A stretch of DNA of 64,000 bases, from NCBI GenBank assembly GCA_902766105.1, contig CACXCI010000062.1, forward strand, positions 53,055-117,054. The letters run 5' to 3'. The translations under genes and the position numbers were made by a program. A model generated the notes under the pieces. It was not told where the DNA came from, made no database searches, and saw nothing but the letters and a program-made list of their open reading frames with translations. This DNA is from an uncultured bacterium (lineage in GTDB: Bacteria > Cyanobacteriota > Vampirovibrionia > Gastranaerophilales > Gastranaerophilaceae). Each line of letters begins with the position of its first letter. Position 1 is the first letter of the stretch. Positions 26,092 to 34,749 of this stretch are shown one piece after another.

Positions 26092-29000
26092 ATGAATACG
26101 AAAAGTAGAAAGAGTCAGAAGCGAATTGTTGCATCAGTTCTGACCGGAATGTTCATTGTTCAGCAGACAATGATGATTAGTGCTTTTGCGACAAGTACAA
26201 TTACCGGTTATGCAAACGGCACAAGCGGGACTTTTAATATCGATCCTATGGGCGTAAAAAACGGCATAGGATACAGATCTTACAACGATTTCAATGTTGG
26301 GACCGGTGATGTTGCAAACTTAAGATTTCAAGACGGTCAAAATTCATTTGTAAACCTTGTTAACAATCAAATTCAAATTAATGGTCTTGTTAACACAATG
26401 AAAGGCTCAAATTTTTATAACGGGAAAGCCGTATTTGTTTCACCAAAAGGCATGGTTGTCGGAGCTTCAGGTGTCTTAAATGTTGGTTCATTAGGCGCAT
26501 ACACAACCAGCATGTCAGATACAGATTTTAATAATTTGACAAACAACATTGATTATGTTGCAGGTACAGAGGCAGGAGCAAACTTACTTCAGAGTTTTTC
26601 TAACGGTGTGATTGCCGGAGGGAATGCTCCTATTACTATAAATGGTAAAGTTCTTACAACAGGAGAAGCAAAAGTTATCACGGCAGGGGCAGTCAATATT
26701 GGTTCAAACGCAGTACTAGCTTCTGGTGTAAATGAAACAAACCGTAGTGTTTACAATGCGACAAGTGATGCTGATGCTTTATTTAATCAACTTGTTAATA
26801 CAAACAATATAAAGACATCGACCGGAGATCAATTTGCATCAAATAATGGCGTAATAAATATTATATCCCAAGGTGGTGGTATAAATATTGATGGCACAGT
26901 TTTAAATTATGGTAAAAACGGTAACACGTTAGTTCAAAACAGCAGCATTGATACATACGATTATGCACATGGCAATACAAATATTGGTGGCAAAGTTATT
27001 AACAGATCCGGAGAATTGGAATTAAGAAACGAAGCCGGCGATATGACATTAAAAAATGGCAGCTACGTATATAATAAGGGTGGCGACACAACAATAACAA
27101 GTGTAACAGATATTACAAAAATAAGTGATACTAATAACGGCTTAAATTTAAACGGAAAAATTGAATCATCTGGTGGAAAATTATACATTCAAAACACCGG
27201 AGAAAAAGGTTTAAATGTTGGATCAACAGCCGAAATTGACCATTCAAACGGGAATCTTTTGATGTTAAATGGATATGGCAATGGAAACCATGGTACAACT
27301 ACGGATTCTTATCTTGCATCAGCAACTAACAATACAGGTGCTATGAACATCAATGGTAAAGTTAAAGTTGAAAACGGTAATGCTGTATTTTATAACACAA
27401 ACAGAGGTGCTGACGGCATGAATGTTGCTAACAGCGGTAACATTAACGTTAGCGGAACATCAGAATACTACAATGATGGTGCTGCAGGTCAAAATGTAGA
27501 CGGAACATTATATTCCGGTGGTAACCTCACTATGGTTAACACAGGAAATGACGGTATGAATATTTCATCTACCGGTAATGTTGAAAGCGGCAACAATATT
27601 TACATGACAAACACAAGTAATGATCATACAATGAATACTTTATCTGACGGTACTGTTATTAAAGGCGGCATGAATGTTCAGGGTAAAGTAAACGCTACAA
27701 ACAATGTTAATATGACAAACACAAAAGGCAACATTGTAATTGGTGATAATACAACAAATACAGAATATGTTACCGCAGGAAAGAATATTGACATTACAGC
27801 ACAAAACGGAAGTATATTGAACTACGGTGTAGATAAAGTTCTTTTAGCTGCCGGAAATGATTTAACAATGTCTGCAACAAACGGAACAATTGGTTTACCT
27901 GTACAACAGGCAGCTTGTTCAGGTTCAGGCTGTACAGGTATCGGACCTAAAGCAGATGGCTCACGTGATTTCCAAAAATCAATCAATGGTAAAATTACAG
28001 GCAAAGTTAAAGCAACAACAAAAGATGCTGCAAATTCAGGCAACGATTTAGTTATCAACTACGCAGCAATTGATTCTGATATGAATATTGACGCAATGAA
28101 GGCCGATGGTCGCATTGTATTAACAGTTGATGACTCAGGACATGCTTGGGGTAGCGGAGCTAACGGAAACCGTTACAATATGATAAATGCAAGGCCGTCC
28201 GATAATACTGACACAAACGTTGAAGGCTGGGGCATTTCATTGATTTCAAACGGAAGCATAGGTACAGCTGACAACAAAGTAACATTTATTCAAAACAAAG
28301 CAGCTGAAGGCTACAAAATGGATGCTTTAGTTAACGAAAATATGTACTTAAAAGAAAATAGCTATAATGACTCTAATTATGGCAGAGATAATGAAGTTAC
28401 AACAAATAAAGCTTGTACAATGATTGCAAGAGAAGGCGATTTAGATGTTGAATTTGCCGGAAATACTACTATTGACAATATCACAGCAGAAGGAGATATG
28501 AAAGTTGTAACAAGAGGCAAAACGTTAGAAATAACCAACTTAGGTCATATAGAAGATGATTCTGTAACTCCTGCTGATTATTTTGGACCTCGTCATGACG
28601 GTTACGAATTTGATGGCAGATATGATCAAGATGATCACAAATCCGAAGTTTTACCAAACTCTGCAACAATTAAAGCTTTAGATATTAACCACAATATCAG
28701 ACCAAACGAAGCTATGATTGAAAACCCACAAGCAGGAGAAGGTCAATTTGATGCTTACGCTGGTTCTACAGTAAGAATAACAAATGCTGTAATTGATAAA
28801 GGTACTTTAGATATCACTGCAGATGAAATATATGCTAACGGTATTCACGTTGACTTTGGCAAAAACGGATACATAAAAGAAGTTGATCCTTCAACAAACA
28901 AAGTTCAAGGTGTATATGTTGAAAACGGTCCTGATATTCCAACAGGACACGCAGTCAGACCAAATGATATTCCTGAAGACAGAGATGTTCATGAAAGAAA

Positions 29001-29856
29001 CTACTATTACCACGAAGGTGATGGAGACGGAACATTTGGCGGAGAAGATTCTCACGTTGATGATGATGACGGTATAATTGATGCAACTCCGCTTGAAATG
29101 GAAGATGAACCGCAAGAAAGTGATACAGACAACGATACTGATATTGATACTGATATCGACATAGACACTGATATCGATACCGATACAGATATTGATACTG
29201 ATATTGATACTGATACCGATATCGACAACGATACAGATACCGATACTGATTTAGATACTGATTTAGATACTGATACAGACATCGATACTGACGTTGATAC
29301 AGATATTGATAACGATACTGATATTGATACTGATACAGATATTGATATTGACATTGATACTGATAACGATACAGATATTGACAACGATACTGATACGGAT
29401 ACCGACTTAGATACAGACGACGATCAGCCGATACCAATTCCTCCGGAACGCAGACCTGAACCACCTGTTGTAAATCAAGACGGCAGATTCTCATACATAA
29501 AAATTAGTGATATGAGCGTTGATGCAATCGATAAACGTCAATATATGAGATTCAACGTAAATGATACAGCACAACCAATAACAATGGAAAAATCAAATAA
29601 CGGTATAAATTCATTACTTGACATTTCCAGAGGTGGTATAGCCGTAAAAATTGATGACTCATTAAAAGTCGGAGATGTAGTTCCGGTACACATTTCATAC
29701 GGCGATGTTGATATTCAGGCTGATGTACAAATTGTATCAAAAGCTAACGGCAGAGCAGGAGCACAGTTTGTTAATCTCGATAAAGCAACAGCAAACCAAT
29801 TATTATACTTGAGCTTGTTGCTGGAAGAAGGAGTTAACATCAGCTTAAGCGAATAA
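26092..29856 (+). CDS. Secreted filamentous-haemagglutinin-type adhesin with Asp-Thr repeat and C-terminal PilZ domain (copy 2)
   Basis: This 1254-residue paralogue of the preceding gene has the same layout: signal peptide (VASVLTGMFIVQQTMMISAFA), haemagglutination domain (FVNLVNNQIQINGLV), beta-helix region closely alignable with copy 1, Asp-Thr repeat at residues about 1011-1111, and PilZ domain at about 1140-1250 with RQYMR (1149-1153) and DISRGG (1177-1182). The Asp-Thr tract is less than half as long as in copy 1. A Pro-rich hinge (PIPIPPERRPEPP) that copy 1 lacks joins it to PilZ. I chose the ATG at 26092, preceded by AAAGGAA, over a GTG at 26014, because it gives a normal signal peptide. 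Confidence 0.88.
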   Translation: MNTKSRKSQKRIVASVLTGMFIVQQTMMISAFATSTITGYANGTSGTFNIDPMGVKNGIGYRSYNDFNVGTGDVANLRFQDGQNSFVNLVNNQIQINGLVNTMKGSNFYNGKAVFVSPKGMVVGASGVLNVGSLGAYTTSMSDTDFNNLTNNIDYVAGTEAGANLLQSFSNGVIAGGNAPITINGKVLTTGEAKVITAGAVNIGSNAVLASGVNETNRSVYNATSDADALFNQLVNTNNIKTSTGDQFASNNGVINIISQGGGINIDGTVLNYGKNGNTLVQNSSIDTYDYAHGNTNIGGKVINRSGELELRNEAGDMTLKNGSYVYNKGGDTTITSVTDITKISDTNNGLNLNGKIESSGGKLYIQNTGEKGLNVGSTAEIDHSNGNLLMLNGYGNGNHGTTTDSYLASATNNTGAMNINGKVKVENGNAVFYNTNRGADGMNVANSGNINVSGTSEYYNDGAAGQNVDGTLYSGGNLTMVNTGNDGMNISSTGNVESGNNIYMTNTSNDHTMNTLSDGTVIKGGMNVQGKVNATNNVNMTNTKGNIVIGDNTTNTEYVTAGKNIDITAQNGSILNYGVDKVLLAAGNDLTMSATNGTIGLPVQQAACSGSGCTGIGPKADGSRDFQKSINGKITGKVKATTKDAANSGNDLVINYAAIDSDMNIDAMKADGRIVLTVDDSGHAWGSGANGNRYNMINARPSDNTDTNVEGWGISLISNGSIGTADNKVTFIQNKAAEGYKMDALVNENMYLKENSYNDSNYGRDNEVTTNKACTMIAREGDLDVEFAGNTTIDNITAEGDMKVVTRGKTLEITNLGHIEDDSVTPADYFGPRHDGYEFDGRYDQDDHKSEVLPNSATIKALDINHNIRPNEAMIENPQAGEGQFDAYAGSTVRITNAVIDKGTLDITADEIYANGIHVDFGKNGYIKEVDPSTNKVQGVYVENGPDIPTGHAVRPNDIPEDRDVHERNYYYHEGDGDGTFGGEDSHVDDDDGIIDATPLEMEDEPQESDTDNDTDIDTDIDIDTDIDTDTDIDTDIDTDTDIDNDTDTDTDLDTDLDTDTDIDTDVDTDIDNDTDIDTDTDIDIDIDTDNDTDIDNDTDTDTDLDTDDDQPIPIPPERRPEPPVVNQDGRFSYIKISDMSVDAIDKRQYMRFNVNDTAQPITMEKSNNGINSLLDISRGGIAVKIDDSLKVGDVVPVHISYGDVDIQADVQIVSKANGRAGAQFVNLDKATANQLLYLSLLLEEGVNISLSE
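29121..29424 (+). repeat. Hexanucleotide-based Asp-Thr coding repeat, copy 2
   Basis: About 50 hexamer units encode Asp-Thr and Asp-Ile pairs with variable third codon positions. The array is about 300 bases against about 710 in copy 1, showing that the tract length differs between otherwise similar paralogues. Confidence 0.9.
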
Positions 29857-29881
29857 ACGATATTATAAAATATTCATGGTC

Positions 29882-29916
29882 AAAAAAAAGGTCTGTCAAA
29901 TGACAGACCTTTTATC
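29882..29916 (+). terminator. Rho-independent terminator
   Basis: AAAAGGTCTGTC and GACAGACCTTTT pair exactly around AAAT, 26 bases after the second adhesin gene. Confidence 0.88.
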
Positions 29917-29929
29917 TTGGCAAGAGATT

Positions 29930-30425
29930 AGATAGCGAACAGGAAAAGGGGGTAGGGTGTGGTTTGATTTTGATATAAAAAAGCTGGATTCCTCACATAC
30001 GTTCGGAATGACATGTACCCTTCCTCATTAGGGAGGGTAAGGATGGGTATTGATTTTGATAAAATAAGATTCCTCCCCGATGGGGGGGGTAGGTGGGGAG
30101 CGTTCTATAAATCATAAGACAGCACCCCTCTTTATCTCCCCCTTAGGGGAGAAATTTGTTGGGCTTCACCCAACCTAATATATAGGATTTCTCACATACG
30201 TTCGGAATGTCATGCTCCCTCACTCATTAGGGAGGGGTAGTTGTAGGGTGTGGTTTTAACCGCACCATTTATATTTTGGGGCATCAAACGATGCACCCTA
30301 CAATACTTGACATGTTTCCTCTCCTAAAGATTAGGAGAGGGATAGGGTGAGGTATGATTTTGATATACAAAAGCCGGATTCCTCGCATACGCTCGGAATG
30401 ACAACCAGTCAACGTGGTAACACCG
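29930..30425. repeat. Mosaic cluster of short palindromic repeats
   Basis: This roughly 500-base gene-free stretch is packed with separate palindromes: CCTCATTAGGGAGG near 30020, CTCCCCCTTAGGGGAG at 30137, GTTGGGCTTCACCCAAC at 30158, GGTGTGGTTTTAACCGCACC at 30247, GCATCAAACGATGC at 30281 and CCTCTCCTAAAGATTAGGAG at 30318. It also has three copies of the GGATTCCTC.CATACG repeat (29987, 30185, 30376) and a degenerate GTCGG-type palindrome at 30408. Many modules recur in inverted orientation and different order at 63507-63800. No transposase or ORF is present. The remaining bases up to 30560 show nothing recognisable. Confidence 0.8.
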
Positions 30426-30560
30426 ACCTACTTACTTAGTAATATCAAGGGTAAGAATAGAAGAAAAGCTCAAGTGCGACATAAATTTGAGGCAAAGAAA
30501 AAGATTGCATAACAAACCTTAAATTATACAATCCCTTTCTATTCACCCGGATAGAAAAAC

Positions 30561-32681
30561 CTATCTTAATCTTGCTCTTTGTATATGACGAACTCTTCCG
30601 CCAATTCTGTTCTGATTAGCACCGGGAACAGGCTGTTTTTTATCTAAGAAACCTAACTGAGAACCTGCAGATTGCAACCATGAACCTGCCTGCATACCTT
30701 TTGCCAATTTAGCTTCAAATTGCTTATCCAAGCCATCAGATATTACTTTGCTATCTTGTTTAGCAAAATTATCAAAATTTTCTTGCAGTTTAGCCTTTTG
30801 TTGAGCCTTTTGAGCTTCTGTAAGTTTCCCATTAGCATCAATTTTATTTTTAGCTTTTTCTAGGTTAGTTTTTTGTTTAGCAATTTCTTTTTCTGCAATC
30901 TTGTCATATTGCTTATTAACCTTATCATTAAGCTTTTCAGATTGATTTTCAAGTTTATTTAATGATTTTGAATATTTACTATTCGGATCTTCTAACTTTG
31001 CAACTTTAGCTTCTGCTTTTTCTTGAATTTTATCTGCTTTATTTTCAAGTTTTTCAGCTTTATCAAGCTTACCCTCAGCTTTAAGTTTTTCAGCTTTTTC
31101 GTTAAGCTTTCCGGCTTTATCTGCAGCTTTTTCTTGAATTTTATCAGTTTTAGAAGCCAATTTATCTTTAGCTTTGTCTGTTGCATTTGCAACTTCTTGA
31201 TTTACATTTTTGAAACCGCCGGCAATCTCTTTTGTACCTTTAGCTGCGGACATACCTGTTGTAACTGCAGTAGCAGCTGAAGCAAAAGCCCCTGTTATAT
31301 TACCCTGAGCTACATTGACTGCAGATTTTGTAATATTTGCGGCACATTTTCCGTAATTACCGACAGTTTCAACAGTTATACCAACTTTTTCAACTGTACC
31401 GCCAGCCTTAATCAATGCGGCACCTGCAGATGCACCCCAAACAGTAGATGCTAACGCAGTACCGGTAACAATCATGCCTTTACCAACATATTGCGTTGTT
31501 TGACCTGCCATTATAGTATATCCTGCAATTTCGTCAGCCTTTTCTGCAACCTTCATAACATTATTTGATTCTTGTTGAGCTGATTCTACAGTTTTTGCAT
31601 TTTTTATTGCTGTTTTTTGATAATTTCTTGCAGTTCTTGATAATGTTCTTACCTTTTTATTAGTTGCAACTTGAACTTTTTTAAGTTTTACCTGAGATGA
31701 ACCAATTTTTGTCTGCGTTGCACTCACTCTGTCAGAAGTTGCACTTAGTTTAGCCTGAGCACTTGCCTTATCTGCTTCTGATGCGCCTTCTGAAGATAAA
31801 ATATCGTTTTGACGTGCAATTTCCTCATTATCTGCATCCATTTTATTAGATAATTCTTCAATAGTAGCTGCCTGAGATTTCATTTGCTGCTGAGCTTTTG
31901 CAATAGCTTTTTGTTCAGCTTGCATAGTCTTTTGCATTGTTTTTTGGTCTTTTTTCATCTTTTTATTTAAAGATTTGATATTTGCATTTGTTTTATTCAT
32001 TTGCTCAGTGCCACGTTCAGTATTAGCAGTTGCAGATTTTGATTGACCTGCAGAACTGTTTGAATCTGCCACAGCAGTATCACCATCTGCTTCCGAGTAA
32101 TCATCTTTTTTTACTTTTTTATCTTGAGCTTTATCATCCTGTTTTTCAACAATAGAATTTTCAGACCTTTTTTGTATTTCTGAATTTACCTTGCCTAATT
32201 TATTTTCTACACTATTAAGCAAAAATCTAGGGAAGTCAGAATCTTTTAATTCACCTAGCACATCTTTCAAATTTTGTAATTCAGTATCAGGAACAGATGT
32301 TAAATCATCATAGTTGTAATTAAAAATATTTATATTTTTCTTCTGATCATCATTATTTACATTTTCTTTATTATCTATTGTTTGAGCATTTGTTGAAACT
32401 TTTGCAACAGATTTTGTAGTATTGGTTTTTACTACATTTTGTGTTGTTTGAGCTGCTTGAGTATTTTGTGTAGCTTGAGTATCTTGAGCATTTTGAGTTG
32501 TACGAACAGCGTTCGCAGCTTTCATTGAGCTGATTGTGTTTCCTTGGGCAAAAATTGAACCATTCATAGACATACGAGGGTCAATTTTTTGTGAAAGAGC
32601 CGCTTTTTGACCTTTGCCGCTTTTCATCAGCTTCAATATTTCTTGGATATTCTTGCTATTTTGAATACCGTTTACACTCAT
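30561..32681 (-). CDS. Large Ala/Lys/Gln-rich coiled-coil protein with a central hydrophobic region, 706 aa
   Basis: I do not recognise this protein. The N-terminal 110 residues are low-complexity Thr/Gln/Asn (TQNAQDTQATQNTQAAQTTQ). Residues 230-370 are a coiled coil. Residues about 385-490 contain two Gly/Ala-rich hydrophobic stretches (GKGMIVTGTALASTVWGASA and GNITGAFASAATAVTTGMSA). Residues 500-640 are a Lys/Glu/Ala coiled coil. There is no signal peptide. Coiled coil, two hydrophobic hairpins, then coiled coil superficially recalls type III translocators, but no secretion genes are nearby and I do not claim that identity. GGAGAG stands upstream of the ATG. It is convergent with the second adhesin, across the repeat cluster. 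Confidence 0.6.
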   Translation of the reverse strand: MSVNGIQNSKNIQEILKLMKSGKGQKAALSQKIDPRMSMNGSIFAQGNTISSMKAANAVRTTQNAQDTQATQNTQAAQTTQNVVKTNTTKSVAKVSTNAQTIDNKENVNNDDQKKNINIFNYNYDDLTSVPDTELQNLKDVLGELKDSDFPRFLLNSVENKLGKVNSEIQKRSENSIVEKQDDKAQDKKVKKDDYSEADGDTAVADSNSSAGQSKSATANTERGTEQMNKTNANIKSLNKKMKKDQKTMQKTMQAEQKAIAKAQQQMKSQAATIEELSNKMDADNEEIARQNDILSSEGASEADKASAQAKLSATSDRVSATQTKIGSSQVKLKKVQVATNKKVRTLSRTARNYQKTAIKNAKTVESAQQESNNVMKVAEKADEIAGYTIMAGQTTQYVGKGMIVTGTALASTVWGASAGAALIKAGGTVEKVGITVETVGNYGKCAANITKSAVNVAQGNITGAFASAATAVTTGMSAAKGTKEIAGGFKNVNQEVANATDKAKDKLASKTDKIQEKAADKAGKLNEKAEKLKAEGKLDKAEKLENKADKIQEKAEAKVAKLEDPNSKYSKSLNKLENQSEKLNDKVNKQYDKIAEKEIAKQKTNLEKAKNKIDANGKLTEAQKAQQKAKLQENFDNFAKQDSKVISDGLDKQFEAKLAKGMQAGSWLQSAGSQLGFLDKKQPVPGANQNRIGGRVRHIQRARLR

Positions 32682-32864
32682 TAGTTAAAGCTCTCCAAAA
32701 TATAATCTCTCTTGTATATATAAAAAATTTTGAAATCTTGTTATTTCAACTGTTTCCGTTTTATTTACAATTGTTTACAATAAATTTAACATTGATAAAT
32801 TTGATAAAAAAAAACTTTTTTGATAAAATTTAGACGTAATATTTTTTAATTAGGGAGACTTAAT

Positions 32865-33674
32865 ATGGATTTAATGAAAGGGAAAAAGGGTGTAATTTTC
32901 GGAGTTTCAAATACTCACGGAATTGCATACGGTATTGCAAAACAGCTATATGATGCAGGAGCAGAAATTGCATTCACTTATGCTGGAGAAGCAATGGAAA
33001 AAAGAGTTCGTCCTATCGCTGAAGAAATGGGCGCAAAGATTATTATGAGCTGTGATGTTACAAAAGAAGACGAAGTTGCTGCGGTATTCAAAGAAATAGA
33101 AAAAGAATACGGGAAAATTGACTTTGTTGTGCATGCTGTTGCCTTTGCAAATAAAGAAGATTTAACAGGAAGATTTATTGATACAACAAGAGCAGGCTGG
33201 GATTTGGCACTAGGCGTAAGTGCATATTCACTGGTTACAGTATCTAAATACGCAGAACCAATTATGAATGAAGGCGGCTCAATTTTTGCTATGACATATT
33301 TGGGTTCAATCTTATCTGTACCCGGCTACAACGTAATGGGTGTTGCTAAAGCCGCATTAGAATCAACAATGAGATTTTTATCTGTTGACTTGGGTGCAAA
33401 GGGTATCAGAGTTAACTGTCTATCAGCAGGCCCTATAAAAACCCTTGCGGCAATGGGTATAGGCGGTTTTTCAAAAATGCTTAAAGCTGCTGTAGCTCGT
33501 TCTCCGTTAAACAGAAATGTTGCATTGGAAGATGTTGGAAAAGCCGGCTTATTTTTAGCTTCTGACTTATCCTCAGGAATGACAGGAGAAGTTATTTATG
33601 CTGATTGCGGTTGCCACTCAGCTTATGCTTCAGCTGAAGAGATGGATATATTATCAAATAATATCGAATTATAA
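32865..33674 (+). CDS. fabI: Enoyl-[acyl-carrier-protein] reductase (NADH)
   Basis: Short-chain dehydrogenase fold of 269 residues performing the last reduction of fatty-acid elongation. It shows the FabI-type nucleotide loop GVSNTHGIAYGIAK (about residues 12-25) and the catalytic Tyr/Lys pair in YNVMGVAKAALES (Y-x6-K). The conserved FabI stretches LGSILSVPGYN and RVNCLSAGPIKTLAA also match. The loop carries Thr-His-Gly where E. coli has Lys-Arg-Ser, within the range of the family. The gene is alone, with AGGGAG before the ATG and a terminator after it. Confidence 0.95.
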   Translation: MDLMKGKKGVIFGVSNTHGIAYGIAKQLYDAGAEIAFTYAGEAMEKRVRPIAEEMGAKIIMSCDVTKEDEVAAVFKEIEKEYGKIDFVVHAVAFANKEDLTGRFIDTTRAGWDLALGVSAYSLVTVSKYAEPIMNEGGSIFAMTYLGSILSVPGYNVMGVAKAALESTMRFLSVDLGAKGIRVNCLSAGPIKTLAAMGIGGFSKMLKAAVARSPLNRNVALEDVGKAGLFLASDLSSGMTGEVIYADCGCHSAYASAEEMDILSNNIEL

Positions 33675-33690
33675 TAACTAATAATAAGAT

Positions 33691-33730
33691 AAAAAATTCG
33701 GGATATCCTTGTTGATACCCCGAATTTTTA
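33691..33730 (+). terminator. Rho-independent terminator of fabI
   Basis: AAAAATTCGGG and CCCGAATTTTT form an 11-bp stem around about 16 bases. Confidence 0.75.
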
Positions 33731-33804
33731 TATTGATTCGTTTTGAAATCTTTTTTTTTCCAAAGGAAAGATTTTACTATGACATTGTATATAAATTCCT
33801 AAAA

Positions 33805-34701
33805 TTATATAATATTTTGCAAATCAAAAGAAATTTGTAATTTTAAATCATCCAAACTGTCAAATTTCATCTCAGGCCTTATCATATTAGAAAAAGACAC
33901 TTTAATATTTTTATCGTATAAATCACCGCTAAAATCTAATATATAAACCTCAAGAACAGCTATATTATCATTTGACACGGTTGGAGAAACACCATAATTT
34001 GCCAGTCCCCTTTTAACTGTTCCATCAGGCAATTCAACATCAACGTCATAAACACCGTAAGGTGGTTCTACAATATTTAGAGGATAAATGATATTTGCAG
34101 TCGGATAACCAATTGTTCTGCCTAACTCTCGGCCTTTTACAACAGTACCTGATACAGAAAATTTTCGACCTAACATAGAAGCTGCCATATCCTCGACACC
34201 TGTTCTTATAAACTGTTTTATGTTTGTAGAGCTAATCATATCCCCAAAAATTGACAATGGAGGAGTAGCAAAATAAACATAATTATATTTATCTTGATAG
34301 TCAGATAAAAATTTTACATCACCGGCTCTGTTTGCTCCAAATTTATGGTTAAATCCGGTAGAGATAGCCTTTGGCTTAAAATATTTGCAAATTAAGTCTA
34401 AATACTCAGATGGGGATAAGCTGCTAATAGGTGCAAAATCCAATTCAATTATATAATCCAGCCCTAAACTTTCTAAAAACTTATACTTTTCATCATGTGT
34501 CAAAATATAAGTAGGAGATTCATTTTTAAGATAACATTCCGGCGGTTCGGTAAACGTAATTATTGCTGATTCTAATCCATTTTCTCTGGCAAAATCAACA
34601 GCACTGGAGATAACAGCCTGATGTCCTAAATGAACACCATCAAAAAAACCCAACGCCAGGGACAAATTTGGTATCTCTCTTAATTCTCTAACTATCTCCA
34701 T
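33805..34701 (-). CDS. ribF: Bifunctional riboflavin kinase/FMN adenylyltransferase
   Basis: Makes FMN and then FAD from riboflavin. The N-terminal adenylyltransferase domain shows LGFFDGVHLGHQ (HxGH-type site) and STNIKQFIRTG. The C-terminal kinase domain shows GRTIGYPTANI and the expected PPYGVYDV. The overall length of about 298 residues is normal. I prefer the ATG at 34701 because the extra seven residues from 34722 are not typical, but neither start has a clear Shine-Dalgarno. No FMN riboswitch was recognised upstream. Confidence 0.93.
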   Translation of the reverse strand: MEIVRELREIPNLSLALGFFDGVHLGHQAVISSAVDFARENGLESAIITFTEPPECYLKNESPTYILTHDEKYKFLESLGLDYIIELDFAPISSLSPSEYLDLICKYFKPKAISTGFNHKFGANRAGDVKFLSDYQDKYNYVYFATPPLSIFGDMISSTNIKQFIRTGVEDMAASMLGRKFSVSGTVVKGRELGRTIGYPTANIIYPLNIVEPPYGVYDVDVELPDGTVKRGLANYGVSPTVSNDNIAVLEVYILDFSGDLYDKNIKVSFSNMIRPEMKFDSLDDLKLQISFDLQNII

Positions 34702-34749
34702 AGCTATATTATATATCAACATACAAATATGTAAAGATTGTTAAGATTC

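Noticed and set aside
29930..30425. CRISPR array in the palindrome cluster
   Set aside because: The repeats differ in sequence, length and spacing, and no cas genes are present.
30561..32681. Type III secretion translocator (IpaB/YopB-like)
   Set aside because: Only the coiled-coil plus hydrophobic layout is similar. No sequence motif is recognised and no secretion, chaperone or needle gene is in the window.
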